DNA from: JAMQPK01 sp963782595 | Lineage (GTDB): Bacteria > Acidobacteriota > Vicinamibacteria > Vicinamibacterales > JAMQPK01 | Length of the DNA: 64,000 bases | NCBI GenBank assembly: GCA_963782595.1 | Contig: CAWAKJ010000001.1 | Span: 124,001 to 188,000, forward strand | Direction: 5' to 3' | In this document: in pieces, positions 24,926 through 34,208 of the stretch | How the letters are laid out: each line of letters starts with the position of its first letter | Numbering within the stretch: position 1 is the stretch's first letter | Position numbers and translations under genes: made by a program | Notes under the pieces: generated by a model | Seen by the model: only the letters and a program-made list of their open reading frames with translations | Databases searched by the model: none | What the model was told of the DNA's origin: nothing

Positions 24926-27211
24926 ATGAATAAAACTGTGCCCATCACCGCGATCGCTGGAGTGCTGTTTCTTGCGTTGACGACAACAGACGCAGCTGCT
25001 CAATCAGGCGCGGTTGTTGCCGACACGCCGAACGCCGGCGCAAGCGTTGCCATGGGCGCGCGCGATGTCGACGGCCGTGTGGTCATCCGCGCGCAGCGCC
25101 TCGCGGAGGGGCTTGTCGTCGACGGCCGGCTGGATGATCCCTCCTATTCGCGGTTCCAGCCCGCTACCGGCTTCGTGCAGGTCGAGCCGACCTACGGTGA
25201 GCCCGCCACCGAGCAAACCGAAATGTGGGTGTTCTTCGACGACCGCGCGGTGTACATCGGCCTGCGTTGCCACGATTCCGGCATGGATCGATGGGCAAGC
25301 CTGGATCTCCGCCGCGACAGCCCGGGGTTCGGGCAGACCGAAAGCGTGTCGGTGGGACTCGACCCGTTCTTCGACAGGCGCAACGGCATCATCGTCGGCG
25401 TCAATGCCGCGGGAGGCATTTCGGACTCGGCCATCACCGACGAGCGCGACAGCAACCGGGACTGGAACACCATCTGGGACGCGCGGGTCGGGCGGTTCGA
25501 GGGCGGGTGGTCGGTCGAACTGGTTATCCCGTTCAAGTCGCTTCGCTATGCAGCTGGCGAACAGATCTGGGGCATCAACGTGCGGCGATCGGTGCGCTGG
25601 AAGAACGAGATGTCCTATCTCAACCAGGTGCCGCAGATGGGGTCGAACTCGCCGCAACAGGGCCTGTTCCGGTTTTCGGCTGCGGCCACGCTGACCGGGC
25701 TGGCGGCTCCGCCGGAGTCGCGGCTGATCGAGTTCAAGCCGTACGGCATCACGTCGCTCAAGACCGACCTCGAAGCGGACGAACCGTTCTCCAATCGTGG
25801 GTCAGCCGGCATCGGATTCGACGCCAAAGTCGGCGTGACCCGCGGGCTCGTCGCCGACTTCACCTACAACACCGACTTCGCACAGGTCGAAGACGACGAA
25901 CAGCAGGTCAACCTGACGCGTTTCAACCTGTTCTTCCCCGAGAAGCGCGAGTTCTTCCTCGAAGGACAAGGAATTTTCGCGTTTGGCGGGTTTGCGCGGC
26001 GTCGCACCGGTAACCCTGGCGACATTCCGCTGCCGTTCTTCAGCCGTCGAATTGGGATCGACAACGACACGAAGCGCGCCATTCCGATCATCGGCGGCGC
26101 GCGCCTCACCGGGCGTGCGGGCGCGTATTCGCTGGGAATGGTCAATCTCCAGACGAAGGAAGACCGCGTGTCGGGTCAGCCTTCAACGAACTTCGCCGTG
26201 ATGCGGGTGCGCCGCGACATCCTCCGGCGCAGCAACATCGGCATCCTGGCCGTTAACCGGTCGGCGTCAGGCTCGCGCCGGTCGAGCAATCAGGCCTTTG
26301 GCGTGGACGGCGTGTTCTCGTTCTTCCAGCATCTCAACATCAACACGTTTGTGGCACGGACGCACACCCCGGGGCTCCGTGAGAACCCCAACAGCTACCG
26401 CGTGCAGCTCGACTACAACGCCGATCGCTACGGCCTCGTGCTCGAGAGCATGATGATCGGCAAGCACTTCAACCCAGAGACTGGCTATGTGCGCCGCACG
26501 GACGTGCGGCGAAGCATGGCGCAGGTTCGCTTCAGTCCGCGCCCGAGTTCGAGCCGGCTCGTGCGCAGGTACGACTATTCGGCGAGCGTCGATCAGTTCA
26601 TGCGGCTGTCGGACGGCCAGCTCGACACGCGGGTCATCGAAGGCACTTTCGGGGCTGAATTCCTGAACACCGACATCCTGACCGTGCAGGTGCTCGACAC
26701 TGCCGAGCGCCTGACCGAGCCGTACGACGTCTTTCGCGGCGTCGAGATACCCGGCGGACGATACGACTTCAGGAACCTCAGCGCACGCTACGAGCTGGGA
26801 GTGCAACACGCGCTGTCGGGCGAGGTCACCTACGAGTACGGCGGGTTTTACGGAGGGACCCGGCAGAGCGTCGGCCTTGCCAGCGGGCTCACCGAGCCGC
26901 TGCCGAACCTGTTCGTGGAGCCGGGCCTCTCGCTCAACTGGGTCGACATCCCGCAGGGCCGCTTCGTCGCCAAGGTGATGACGGGACGCTTCATCTACAT
27001 GTTCAGCCCGCGCGCGTTTGTCAGCACGCTCGTCCAATACAACTCGGACGATGGCACGTTAGCCGCCAACGCACGGTTGCGGTGGGAGTACCGTCCTGGC
27101 AGCGATCTGTTCGTCGTGTTCAGCGACGGACGGAGCACGCTGGAGCGCGGCTCACCAACACTGCAGAATCGCGCCCTGACAATCAAGCTGACGCGGTTCT
27201 TCCGACGTTAG
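24926..27211 (+). CDS. DUF5916 family outer-membrane protein
   Basis: A 761-residue paralogue of the minus-strand neighbour. A signal peptide (ITAIAGVLFLALTTTDAAAQ) is followed by a CBM9-like domain (VDGRLDDPSYSRFQPATGFVQ; VYIGLRCHDS), the DUF5916 core (FNLFFPEKREFFLEGQGIFAF near residue 330) and a long C-terminal barrel ending in IKLTRFFRR. The domain order matches its neighbour, but the poly-glycine tract is absent. The two genes share a divergent promoter region with a palindrome, suggesting joint control. A TAAAAT box occurs about a dozen bases before the ATG; there is no clear ribosome site. Confidence 0.92.
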   Translation: MNKTVPITAIAGVLFLALTTTDAAAQSGAVVADTPNAGASVAMGARDVDGRVVIRAQRLAEGLVVDGRLDDPSYSRFQPATGFVQVEPTYGEPATEQTEMWVFFDDRAVYIGLRCHDSGMDRWASLDLRRDSPGFGQTESVSVGLDPFFDRRNGIIVGVNAAGGISDSAITDERDSNRDWNTIWDARVGRFEGGWSVELVIPFKSLRYAAGEQIWGINVRRSVRWKNEMSYLNQVPQMGSNSPQQGLFRFSAAATLTGLAAPPESRLIEFKPYGITSLKTDLEADEPFSNRGSAGIGFDAKVGVTRGLVADFTYNTDFAQVEDDEQQVNLTRFNLFFPEKREFFLEGQGIFAFGGFARRRTGNPGDIPLPFFSRRIGIDNDTKRAIPIIGGARLTGRAGAYSLGMVNLQTKEDRVSGQPSTNFAVMRVRRDILRRSNIGILAVNRSASGSRRSSNQAFGVDGVFSFFQHLNINTFVARTHTPGLRENPNSYRVQLDYNADRYGLVLESMMIGKHFNPETGYVRRTDVRRSMAQVRFSPRPSSSRLVRRYDYSASVDQFMRLSDGQLDTRVIEGTFGAEFLNTDILTVQVLDTAERLTEPYDVFRGVEIPGGRYDFRNLSARYELGVQHALSGEVTYEYGGFYGGTRQSVGLASGLTEPLPNLFVEPGLSLNWVDIPQGRFVAKVMTGRFIYMFSPRAFVSTLVQYNSDDGTLAANARLRWEYRPGSDLFVVFSDGRSTLERGSPTLQNRALTIKLTRFFRR

Positions 27212-27397
27212 AGTGTTTTCCGATTGTGCGTAGTTTGGCCGGTGTGGGACCTGAACCGGTCCTATCTGTGTTTCGACGCAGAGGCGCGATCAGAAAACCG
27301 CAATAGGCCGGGGATCCGCACAATTTCTGCAGCACCTGACGCAACTAAAGTCGTCTTCTTTCCGTCTGATACGAATGTATTGGGCGAAAGAGTGGAC

Positions 27398-29425
27398 ATG
27401 GCGCTCAAGTCCGGCGAGCGTCTCGGGGCTTATGAAATTGTCGCTGTGCTTGGTCATGGCGCCATGGGCGAGGTGTATCGTGCGCGCGACACTCGCCTTG
27501 GACGAGACGTCGCCGTCAAAGGCCTGCCTACGGCGTTCGCCAACGATGCCGATCGTCTGTCTCGTTTCGAGCGGGAAGCGCGGATCATTTCGCAAGTCAA
27601 CCATCCCAACATCTGCACGCTCTTCGACATTGTCGAAAAACAGAATGCTCCATTCCTGATTCTCGAGCTTGTCGAAGGAGAGACGCTGCAGCAGCGGCTC
27701 TTGAGAGGCCCGATACCGCTGCGCGAAGCCTTGCGCTGCGCCTCGGGCATTGCCGCCGCGCTCGAGGCCGCTCACAGCAAGGACATCATCCATCGCGACT
27801 TGAAGCCGTCGAACATCAAGATCGCCGCTGGCGGCGCGGTCAAGGTGCTCGACTTCGGCGTGGCGAAGCTCGCGCGCGATTCCGGCTTCGACCTCAACAC
27901 TCCGGATCTCACACTCACTCTTGGAGGGACGAAAGAGGGCGTGCTCATCGGTACCGTCGCTTACGTCAGTCCCGAGCAGGCCATGGGCGACCGCGTTGAT
28001 GGAAGAAGCGACATCTGGGCATTCGGTTGTCTCGTGTACGAGATGCTGACGGCGATGCGCGCGTTTCCTGGCGTCGCCGTGGCGGACACGCTTGGCGCCG
28101 TGATGCGCGGCGAACCCGACTGGACGGCTTTGCCGGCCGACATGCCGCCGGCGCTTCGAACACTGCTGCGGCGGTGCCTCGAGAAGGATCGGACGCGACG
28201 GCTCGCCGACATTGCCGACGCTCGTCTCGAAATCGAAGATTTGTTGGAGGGACGTTCCCAGACCGCACCGGCCTCCCCCGGCTCGACACACGCAACGATA
28301 GTCCCGTCGCGCCCGCGGCCAGGACGTTGGATCGTGGCTCTGGCATTCATCGCCGGCGTCATTTTCGCGAGCGCCTTGGCGCGGGTGATGTTCAATCGGC
28401 AGCCCGAAGCACTTCCCGTTGTCGTGGCATCTCCGACTCTTTCCGCGCCGGCCGCACAGCCGATCGTCGGGAGTGCGCCGCCATCTTCTTCGACTGTGGC
28501 GTCTCGTGCGCGCTCGCTGGATAGCGTCCCAGCCGCTCCGAGCGCGCCGGTGCCAGCGTTCCTCAGTCTTCCCGACGGCGTGAGATGGGCGCGCGCGGTG
28601 GACGGCGGCGTCCCGAACACCATCGTCGCAATCTCGCCAGACGGCAAGCTCGTCGTCTTCAGCGGACGCGCGGGAGACGTGACGGCGCTCTGGCTTCGAT
28701 CGCTGACGCTTGATGACGCCTGGCAACTTCCTGGAACCGAGGGCGGCATTTCACCGTTCTGGTCGCCCGACAGCGCTTCGATCGGATTCTTTGCCGATCG
28801 CAAGTTGAAACGGATCGATCTGAATGGTCTCGGCACACGCTCACGCGACCCCCATCAACTCGCTGTGCCGACAACGTTATGTGAAGTATCGAGCCAGCGG
28901 GGCGGCACGTGGGGTCCGGACAACACAATCGTGTTTTCGCCTTTTTCCGGGGGACTCAAGCGCATTTCGGCCGACGGAGGTGCAGTCAGTTCCCTCACGC
29001 CCCGGGAACCGGGTGAGGCGCACCATGTCCGGCCGCAGTTCTTTCCGGGCACGCGGCAGTTTCTCTATCGCGTGACGTCTGATAATGGCCGGAACAACGC
29101 GTATTACGTCACGGCGCTCGACACGCGCGAGAGAACACTGATCGCGACGCTCGACGCCGGGAACGTCATCTATTCCCAGGGGCACTTGCTCTTCATGCAG
29201 GACCACACCTTGATGGCGCAACCATTCGACGTGCAGAACCTGACGACCACCGGCCCGCAACGACCCGTCGCAAGTGGAGTTCTCCTCTCAACAGGTTCGC
29301 CGCCGGTGTTCGGTGTTTTCTCGGCCTCGCAGACAGGCAGGCTCGTCTACCTGTCGCAGGGTGGGGACTACAACGATCCGATGACCGTGCGCGCGAACTG
29401 GGCAGAGAGTCCTGCGGCCCGCTGA
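27398..29425 (+). CDS. Ser/Thr protein kinase with a PD40-type propeller sensor
   Basis: A 675-residue membrane kinase. Residues about 12-275 form a Hanks-type kinase: GHGAMGEVY is the Gly loop, DVAVKGL holds the catalytic Lys, HRDLKPSN is the catalytic loop and DFGVAKL the metal-binding DFG. After a low-complexity linker, one helix near residues 309-330 (WIVALAFIAGVIFASAL) crosses the membrane. The outside part has PD40/TolB-like propeller repeats (IVAISPDGKLVVFSG, PFWSPDSASIGFFADRKL). Many relatives are about 870-900 residues; this one appears to lack the second half of the propeller. The start at ATG 27398 matches the domain edge; the ribosome site is weak. No partner gene is adjacent in an operon. 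Confidence 0.92.
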   Translation: MALKSGERLGAYEIVAVLGHGAMGEVYRARDTRLGRDVAVKGLPTAFANDADRLSRFEREARIISQVNHPNICTLFDIVEKQNAPFLILELVEGETLQQRLLRGPIPLREALRCASGIAAALEAAHSKDIIHRDLKPSNIKIAAGGAVKVLDFGVAKLARDSGFDLNTPDLTLTLGGTKEGVLIGTVAYVSPEQAMGDRVDGRSDIWAFGCLVYEMLTAMRAFPGVAVADTLGAVMRGEPDWTALPADMPPALRTLLRRCLEKDRTRRLADIADARLEIEDLLEGRSQTAPASPGSTHATIVPSRPRPGRWIVALAFIAGVIFASALARVMFNRQPEALPVVVASPTLSAPAAQPIVGSAPPSSSTVASRARSLDSVPAAPSAPVPAFLSLPDGVRWARAVDGGVPNTIVAISPDGKLVVFSGRAGDVTALWLRSLTLDDAWQLPGTEGGISPFWSPDSASIGFFADRKLKRIDLNGLGTRSRDPHQLAVPTTLCEVSSQRGGTWGPDNTIVFSPFSGGLKRISADGGAVSSLTPREPGEAHHVRPQFFPGTRQFLYRVTSDNGRNNAYYVTALDTRERTLIATLDAGNVIYSQGHLLFMQDHTLMAQPFDVQNLTTTGPQRPVASGVLLSTGSPPVFGVFSASQTGRLVYLSQGGDYNDPMTVRANWAESPAAR

Positions 29426-29623
29426 AACGTCCCTAGAACTCGATGACGAACCCAGCCGACGGCAGGATTGGCATCAACGCGTCCGTTGGACCCTGGACTC
29501 TGCCTGCCCGATCAAGAGCAGGGCGAGCTCAGGTCTGGGGGCCCGACGTCAGCGGACCTGATGGCGGCACCCCAGGCTTCAAGGACTTGTGCTTGGACGA
29601 CATCGCGGGTCAATGGTGCCATA

Positions 29624-31027
29624 TCAGCGGAAGCCGAACACGGGCGGAAACACGACAACCACCAGTGCCGCCCATATGGCGAACACGGGTAGATAGGCGA
29701 TCTGCCATCGCTCCAGGTCGGCAAACGAGCCCCGGTGACGCAGGAAGCGCCCATAGAGCCACGCCGACCACGTCAGGTTGACGAGGAGAATGAGATTCTC
29801 GCCAAGAGCCGCCACGCGGTTGGGAGTGAAGCCAAACTCCGTGATGCGAGCGGCGATCGCCGAGAGCGCCACGACATCGACCACGAGCGCGCTGACCACG
29901 AGCAGGAGCTGCAGGCCGTCGAAGAAGCCGGGCGGTGCCTGCGGATCGCGCGCGGACGCAGCGTAGAGCACGAGTCCGACGACGACCGCCAGCAGCAGAT
30001 CGAAGCCAATCAGTACCTCCCGCTTCACGTTGATGGGGTTGCCCGTCCACGCCATCGTGGCCAGAAACGCCAGCAGCAGAATCGTGAACAGCGGCGTAAA
30101 CAGCCTCGTCAGCACCGGTGCCATGTTCTCGATGACGCTTTGCTTCGCCTCGACGAGCCATGACCCGATGATGACGGCCCCTGCCGCCCCGCACGGAATC
30201 AGCCACCCGCCGATGAACCACCCAGGATTCATATCGATGGCGGAGAACAACATGGCCGTAAAGCCGGTGACGACCCCGCCGCCGAGCGCGATGAGCACGT
30301 AGTAGATGGCCAGCTCGCCCGAGAACCGCACGAAGTCCATACGCCGGCCGGAGGAAAACCAGCGGCCTCCGACATACGCCACGCCAATGGCCATTAGCCA
30401 CAACGCGATTGGCAGATGCAAAACGGTCAGCAACTGAGTGTCGCTGCCCTCCGGGAAGTTGTCGAGCCGATCCAGATTGTGGAAGGGAAAGACGTTGGCG
30501 AACACGGCTGCGGCCGCGAACGGCAGCGCGAGCCAGAGGCCGCTGACAGCATTCAACCCGCGCTTCCACATGAAATAGATCGCGAGCAACGGGAAGACGA
30601 ACAGGCTGGCGTTGCGGAAGTAGAACGAAGGCACGTCCTCATCAGGGCTGAGCCGAAAACCGAACAGCGCTGGCAGTTTGACGGCTAATCCCGCGGCAAC
30701 TGCAAGGCTCAAGACGACGAGGAGCTCGGTGCGTGAGGTGTTCGTCGGCGCGTCAGTATCGGGCGCCACGACCAACTGCTTCCAAAGCCGCTCGGAATGC
30801 GCGCGTGCGAACTCGCGCGACAGCGCATCGAGGTTGCCCATGCGCTTGACCGCGACTAAGAAGGCTTCATCCCCGGCGAGGCCGGCCTCTGTGAGCGCCG
30901 CCAACTGATCGCGCAGATGTCCCTCGAGTTCCTCGACGTCGGGACCGTGAACGGCCTGCCGGCGGCGCAAATACGTCCGCCATTGCGCGATTTGATCCTC
31001 GATTGGCTGATCGGCGAAGGTCGTCAT
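29624..31027 (-). CDS. Membrane protein with an N-terminal permease-prefix domain
   Basis: A 467-residue protein. Residues 1-90 (IEDQIAQWRTYLRRRQAV...VEELEGHLRDQ...DEAFLVAVKRMGNLDALSREFAR) match permease prefix domain 1, a short helical domain common in Acidobacteria next to PadR regulators. The remainder has about ten hydrophobic helices in a DUF4153-like layout without a recognisable transport motif. Its ATG overlaps the stop codon of the padR-like gene in an ATGA, so the two are translationally coupled. PadR neighbours are usually controlled by that PadR, so this protein is probably the regulated membrane component; its cargo is unknown. Confidence 0.85.
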   Translation of the reverse strand: MTTFADQPIEDQIAQWRTYLRRRQAVHGPDVEELEGHLRDQLAALTEAGLAGDEAFLVAVKRMGNLDALSREFARAHSERLWKQLVVAPDTDAPTNTSRTELLVVLSLAVAAGLAVKLPALFGFRLSPDEDVPSFYFRNASLFVFPLLAIYFMWKRGLNAVSGLWLALPFAAAAVFANVFPFHNLDRLDNFPEGSDTQLLTVLHLPIALWLMAIGVAYVGGRWFSSGRRMDFVRFSGELAIYYVLIALGGGVVTGFTAMLFSAIDMNPGWFIGGWLIPCGAAGAVIIGSWLVEAKQSVIENMAPVLTRLFTPLFTILLLAFLATMAWTGNPINVKREVLIGFDLLLAVVVGLVLYAASARDPQAPPGFFDGLQLLLVVSALVVDVVALSAIAARITEFGFTPNRVAALGENLILLVNLTWSAWLYGRFLRHRGSFADLERWQIAYLPVFAIWAALVVVVFPPVFGFR

Positions 31028-31362
31028 ACTGTGCACGCCTGCATCCAGATGCCCCGCAGCGTACCGTCCACGGCCTTCCACTGTTCCCGATGGGCGGCGA
31101 GCTGCGCCCGGCCTTCTTTCGTGATCCGGTAGTACTTGCGCTTGCGGCCGGTCTCGGACGCAGACCATTTCGCCGCGACATGACCCTGACGCTCGAGCCG
31201 GTGGAGTACCGGATAGAGCATGCCGTCGGTCCACTGTAAATGCCCGCCTGACAACTCGGCCACTCGCTTGATGATGGCGTAGCCGTAACTGTCGCCTTCG
31301 GCAAGGATGGCGAGCACGAGCGGCGTGGCGGAAGCGGCAACCAGGTCCTTGCTCATGTCCAT
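31024..31362 (-). CDS. PadR-family transcriptional regulator
   Basis: A 112-residue PadR repressor. The winged helix includes LVLAILAEGDSYGYAIIKRV and the family signature LQWTDGMLYPVLHRLERQGHV, followed by the wing GRKRKYYRITKEGRAQL. PadR proteins repress detoxification or membrane-stress genes and are released by small molecules. The start is one of two close ATGs (31362 or 31356). The stop overlaps the downstream membrane gene (ATGA). An inverted repeat sits just upstream of the gene, consistent with autoregulation and with control of the divergent sugar dehydrogenase. Confidence 0.93.
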   Translation of the reverse strand: MDMSKDLVAASATPLVLAILAEGDSYGYAIIKRVAELSGGHLQWTDGMLYPVLHRLERQGHVAAKWSASETGRKRKYYRITKEGRAQLAAHREQWKAVDGTLRGIWMQACTV

Positions 31363-31375
31363 ACGTAGAAGTTTT

Positions 31376-31396
31376 ATACATTGATGTTCTATGTAT
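31376..31396. promoter_or_regulatory. Candidate PadR operator
   Basis: ATACAT (31376-31381) and ATGTAT (31391-31396) form an inverted repeat with a 9-base spacer, in an AT-rich patch between padR and the divergent sugar dehydrogenase gene. PadR-type operators are built from ATGT/ACAT half-sites, so autorepression, and perhaps control of both directions, is likely. Binding is not shown by sequence alone. Confidence 0.5.
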
Positions 31397-31455
31397 GTCA
31401 AGGAGCCGCGAATATAATCGATTTCCGAAGTCGAACGAGCGCTTCAGGAGGTGTC

Positions 31456-32943
31456 ATGTTCTCGCGCATCACGTTCATCGTCGCGTTCGTTGCGCTCGCG
31501 TTGTTCAGCGGTTCACACACGTCGGCGCAAGGGCGCGGGCAGGGACAAGGGCAAGGGCGGGGGACTCCTCCCGGGCCGCTACCGCCGGGACAGACGAACG
31601 AGCCTTTTCCGCAGCCGATCGCCCGCACCGAGGGCGTCATCACTGTCACGCTTCGCGAGTTCGCGTCGCTTCCAGATATCGACGGCGTCGCCGCGCGCAT
31701 GATGACCCTGGTCGAAGAGCCGGTTTCGCGGCGCCTGTTCGTCAGTGACATGCGCGGCCCGTTGTACGCGGTGAGTGCGGATGGCAAGACGGTGACGCCG
31801 TACCTCGATACCAACGATCCGAAGTGGGGCGTTCCCGTGCAGTCGCAGGGACGCGAGCGCGGAGTGCAGAGCATCGTGCTTCACCCGCAGTTCGCCCAGG
31901 CCGGCACGCGAGGATTCGGCAAGCTCTATACCTTCGCGGATACCTCGAACCAGACCCCAGCGCCGGACTTCACGACACCAAGCGAGAAATCCACGCACGA
32001 CACCGTGCTGCTCGAATGGACGGCCAAGACGCCGGGCGCGGCGACTTACGACGGCGAGGCGCCGCGAGAGCTCTTCCGGCTGCGTCAGCCATTCGCCAAT
32101 CACAACGGCGGCATGATTACGTTCAATCCGACGGTGCGTCCGGGCGCCGCCGATTTCGGACTCTTGTACGTCAGCATCGCTGACGGCGGCAGCGGCGGCG
32201 ACCCGTTGAACCTCGCGCAGAATCTCGGCTCCGCGTTCGGCAAGCTCTTCCGAATCGACCCGTTGGGCAAGAACAGCCGCAACGGGAAATACGGCGTCCC
32301 CGCCACGAATCCTTTTGTGAAGACAACGGAGGCCCTGCCGGAAATCTTCGCGTACGGGATCCGCAATATGCAGCGCTTCGGTTGGGATCCCAAGAACGCC
32401 GCGATGTACATGTCCGACATCGGCCAGAACATCGTCGAGGAAGTGAGCCCGATGAGCGCCGGCGCGAATCTCGGCTGGAACATCTGGGAGGGCAGCTACC
32501 GGTTCATCGGCCGGCAGGCCGTGAGCACGGAATCGCCGCGCAGCGATCCGAAGGTGACCTATCCAATCGTCGAATGGGACCAGCTCGATCCGATCCTGCT
32601 GCCCAACAACTCTTCGTCCTCGGTTGGCGTGATTGTCTATCGGAGCACCACGATTCCGCAGCTCACCAACCGGTTGCTGTTCGGGGACATGCCGGCCGGG
32701 GAGCTGTTCCACGTGAGTGCGGACGATCTGCCGAAAGGCGGTCAGGATGCGATCCGCCGTGTGCTCTTCGTAACGGCTCCGGGGGCGGCGCCGCGCACGT
32801 TCCTCGAGATCATTCAGGAGAAGAACCGAGCGCAGGGCAAGACGCCCGCGGCGCGCGCGGATCTGCGATTCGACGCGAACGCGGCAGGACAGATCTTCCT
32901 GCTGAACAAAGGTGATGGGACGCTTCGAGTCGTCGAGCGGTAA
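31456..32943 (+). CDS. PQQ-type sugar dehydrogenase (glucose/sorbosone dehydrogenase family)
   Basis: A 495-residue exported protein: signal peptide (IVAFVALALFSGSHTSAQ), a Gly/Arg/Pro-rich linker (GRGQGQGQGRGTPPGP) and a six-bladed propeller of the GSDH family. Signatures include GVQSIVLHPQFAQAGTRGFGKLYTF, the NHNGGMITFNP calcium/cofactor region, PEIFAYGIRNMQRFGWDP and NLGWNIWEGSYRF. Relatives oxidise aldoses or sorbosone with PQQ in the periplasm; the actual substrate here is unknown. AGGAGG precedes the ATG by 4-5 bases. It is divergent from padR. Confidence 0.9.
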   Translation: MFSRITFIVAFVALALFSGSHTSAQGRGQGQGQGRGTPPGPLPPGQTNEPFPQPIARTEGVITVTLREFASLPDIDGVAARMMTLVEEPVSRRLFVSDMRGPLYAVSADGKTVTPYLDTNDPKWGVPVQSQGRERGVQSIVLHPQFAQAGTRGFGKLYTFADTSNQTPAPDFTTPSEKSTHDTVLLEWTAKTPGAATYDGEAPRELFRLRQPFANHNGGMITFNPTVRPGAADFGLLYVSIADGGSGGDPLNLAQNLGSAFGKLFRIDPLGKNSRNGKYGVPATNPFVKTTEALPEIFAYGIRNMQRFGWDPKNAAMYMSDIGQNIVEEVSPMSAGANLGWNIWEGSYRFIGRQAVSTESPRSDPKVTYPIVEWDQLDPILLPNNSSSSVGVIVYRSTTIPQLTNRLLFGDMPAGELFHVSADDLPKGGQDAIRRVLFVTAPGAAPRTFLEIIQEKNRAQGKTPAARADLRFDANAAGQIFLLNKGDGTLRVVER

Positions 32944-32959
32944 GCGCGTTGTTTCTGGA

Positions 32960-33496
32960 TCAGCGAGACGCCCGTATCCTCGACGCTTCGGCGTCGGTAA
33001 ACGTCAGCGAGCCGCTGATGGCCGCACGCACCAACGCCCTGTCCCAGCCCGCCTGCATCAGACCCGTAGGTGAATGCGCCCCTCCGGGCAGGAGCAGGTG
33101 GCCGACCTCGTGCGCGATGACGTGCGCGAGCATCGTGCCGAGGTCGACACGATAGGTGCGTGCGAAGTCCTGCACCTGCTTGAGGAACACCTGCGCCGTC
33201 GAACCCTTCGCGCTCCGTCGCGCCACGCCCATCACGGGTGACGCCGCTCGATCGTAGCCGAGCACCTGCGCGACGATGGTCACGGTGAATGTCGGCGCTG
33301 TCTCGGTCCACCTTACGGCCAGTCCTGCATCGGCGAAAATCCCCACGACTTCATCCTGGGATTTTTCCAGGACATCCGCGGGAACCTCGGCCTCGTTCCT
33401 CAACTGCAGCTCGATTGTCCGGGGATGGCCGGTTTCGGCGGCATCAGCTATGCTGACCACCGTGACCACGACCGCAACGGCTATCCACCACTTCAT
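32960..33496 (-). CDS. Exported zincin-like protein
   Basis: A 178-residue protein with a signal peptide (WWIAVAVVVTVVSIADA). The C-terminal half has AHVIAHEVGHLLLPGGAHSP followed by TGLMQAGWD: an HExxH zinc motif, a third His eight residues after the second, and a Met that resembles the Met-turn of metzincins. Spacing to the third His is longer than the usual metzincin HExxHxxGxxH, so it is a variant. I have seen similar short exported proteins in Acidobacteria without an assigned function. It is probably a small periplasmic metalloprotease. It is convergent with the sugar dehydrogenase; no ribosome site stands out. Confidence 0.82.
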   Translation of the reverse strand: MKWWIAVAVVVTVVSIADAAETGHPRTIELQLRNEAEVPADVLEKSQDEVVGIFADAGLAVRWTETAPTFTVTIVAQVLGYDRAASPVMGVARRSAKGSTAQVFLKQVQDFARTYRVDLGTMLAHVIAHEVGHLLLPGGAHSPTGLMQAGWDRALVRAAISGSLTFTDAEASRIRASR

Positions 33497-33565
33497 GTTG
33501 GTGGACCCATTGGAAAACGGCGACGGCTCTCAGGTCGTTAGCGAGCGATTAGGATTCGATTAGTT

Positions 33566-34207
33566 TTGCGTTTCAGCTTTGGTGTGTGGACGCTCGACGC
33601 CGATCGCCGTGTGCTGTTGCACGGCGCCGACCCGGTGTCTCTCTCCCCGAAAGCATTCGATCTCCTGAGACTTCTGGCCGAACATCACGAACGCGCGTTC
33701 TCGAAGGCCGAGCTTCACCAGCTTTTGTGGCCTGAGACGTTCGTGTCGGATGGAAGCCTGACGATTCTGGTCGTGGAAATTCGTCAGGTCCTGAAGGACG
33801 ATGCGGACCAGCCCCGGTTCATCAGGACGGTGCGGCGTTTTGGCTACGGATTTTGTGCAGCCGTGGTGAGAACGGACGAGTCGAAGACGGCTGTGGGGCT
33901 GCGGAATGCATGGGTCATCTGGGGTAATCGAAGTATCGGCGTGGCCGAAGGTGAAACGATACTGGGTCGCGCGCTCGACGCCACCATTCGTTTTGACGTG
34001 CCGGGCGTCTCGCGCCGTCACGCGCGTATCAGGGTCGAGGGCACGAACGTGACCGTCGAAGACTTAGGCAGCCAGAACGGCACCTATGTGAGAGGCGAAA
34101 GAATCAGCGGCCGCGCAGCGCTTGAGGATGGGGATGAAGTGCGCCTCGGCCCGGTCTCGATGCTCATTCGCCTGGTCTCGCCTGACAGCTCGACACTGCC
34201 GATGTGA
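33566..34207 (+). CDS. Winged-helix (OmpR-type) plus FHA domain regulator
   Basis: A 213-residue cytoplasmic protein. Residues 1-100 are a Trans_reg_C winged helix (SLSPKAFDLLRLLAEHHERAFSKAELHQLLWP...SLTILVVEIRQVLKDD...FIRTVRRFGYGF). Residues about 115-205 are an FHA domain with its phosphothreonine-binding residues (GRALDATIRFDVPGVSRRHARI, EDLGSQNGTYVRGERI). It lacks a receiver domain, so it probably senses Thr phosphorylation by Hanks-type kinases and binds DNA. TTG is the likely start. It ends 1 base before the convergent propeller gene. A paralogue lies at 39483-40115. Confidence 0.9.
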   Translation: MRFSFGVWTLDADRRVLLHGADPVSLSPKAFDLLRLLAEHHERAFSKAELHQLLWPETFVSDGSLTILVVEIRQVLKDDADQPRFIRTVRRFGYGFCAAVVRTDESKTAVGLRNAWVIWGNRSIGVAEGETILGRALDATIRFDVPGVSRRHARIRVEGTNVTVEDLGSQNGTYVRGERISGRAALEDGDEVRLGPVSMLIRLVSPDSSTLPM

Positions 34208-34208
34208 G

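Noticed and set aside
29443..29623. Short frame after the propeller kinase
   Set aside because: No ribosome site, no similarity, and it runs into sequence antisense to the membrane gene; about 200 bases here appear non-coding.
31028..31381. N-terminal extension of the permease-prefix protein
   Set aside because: The upstream part of that frame overlaps padR in another frame; padR is a clear gene and the ATG at 31027 overlaps its stop.
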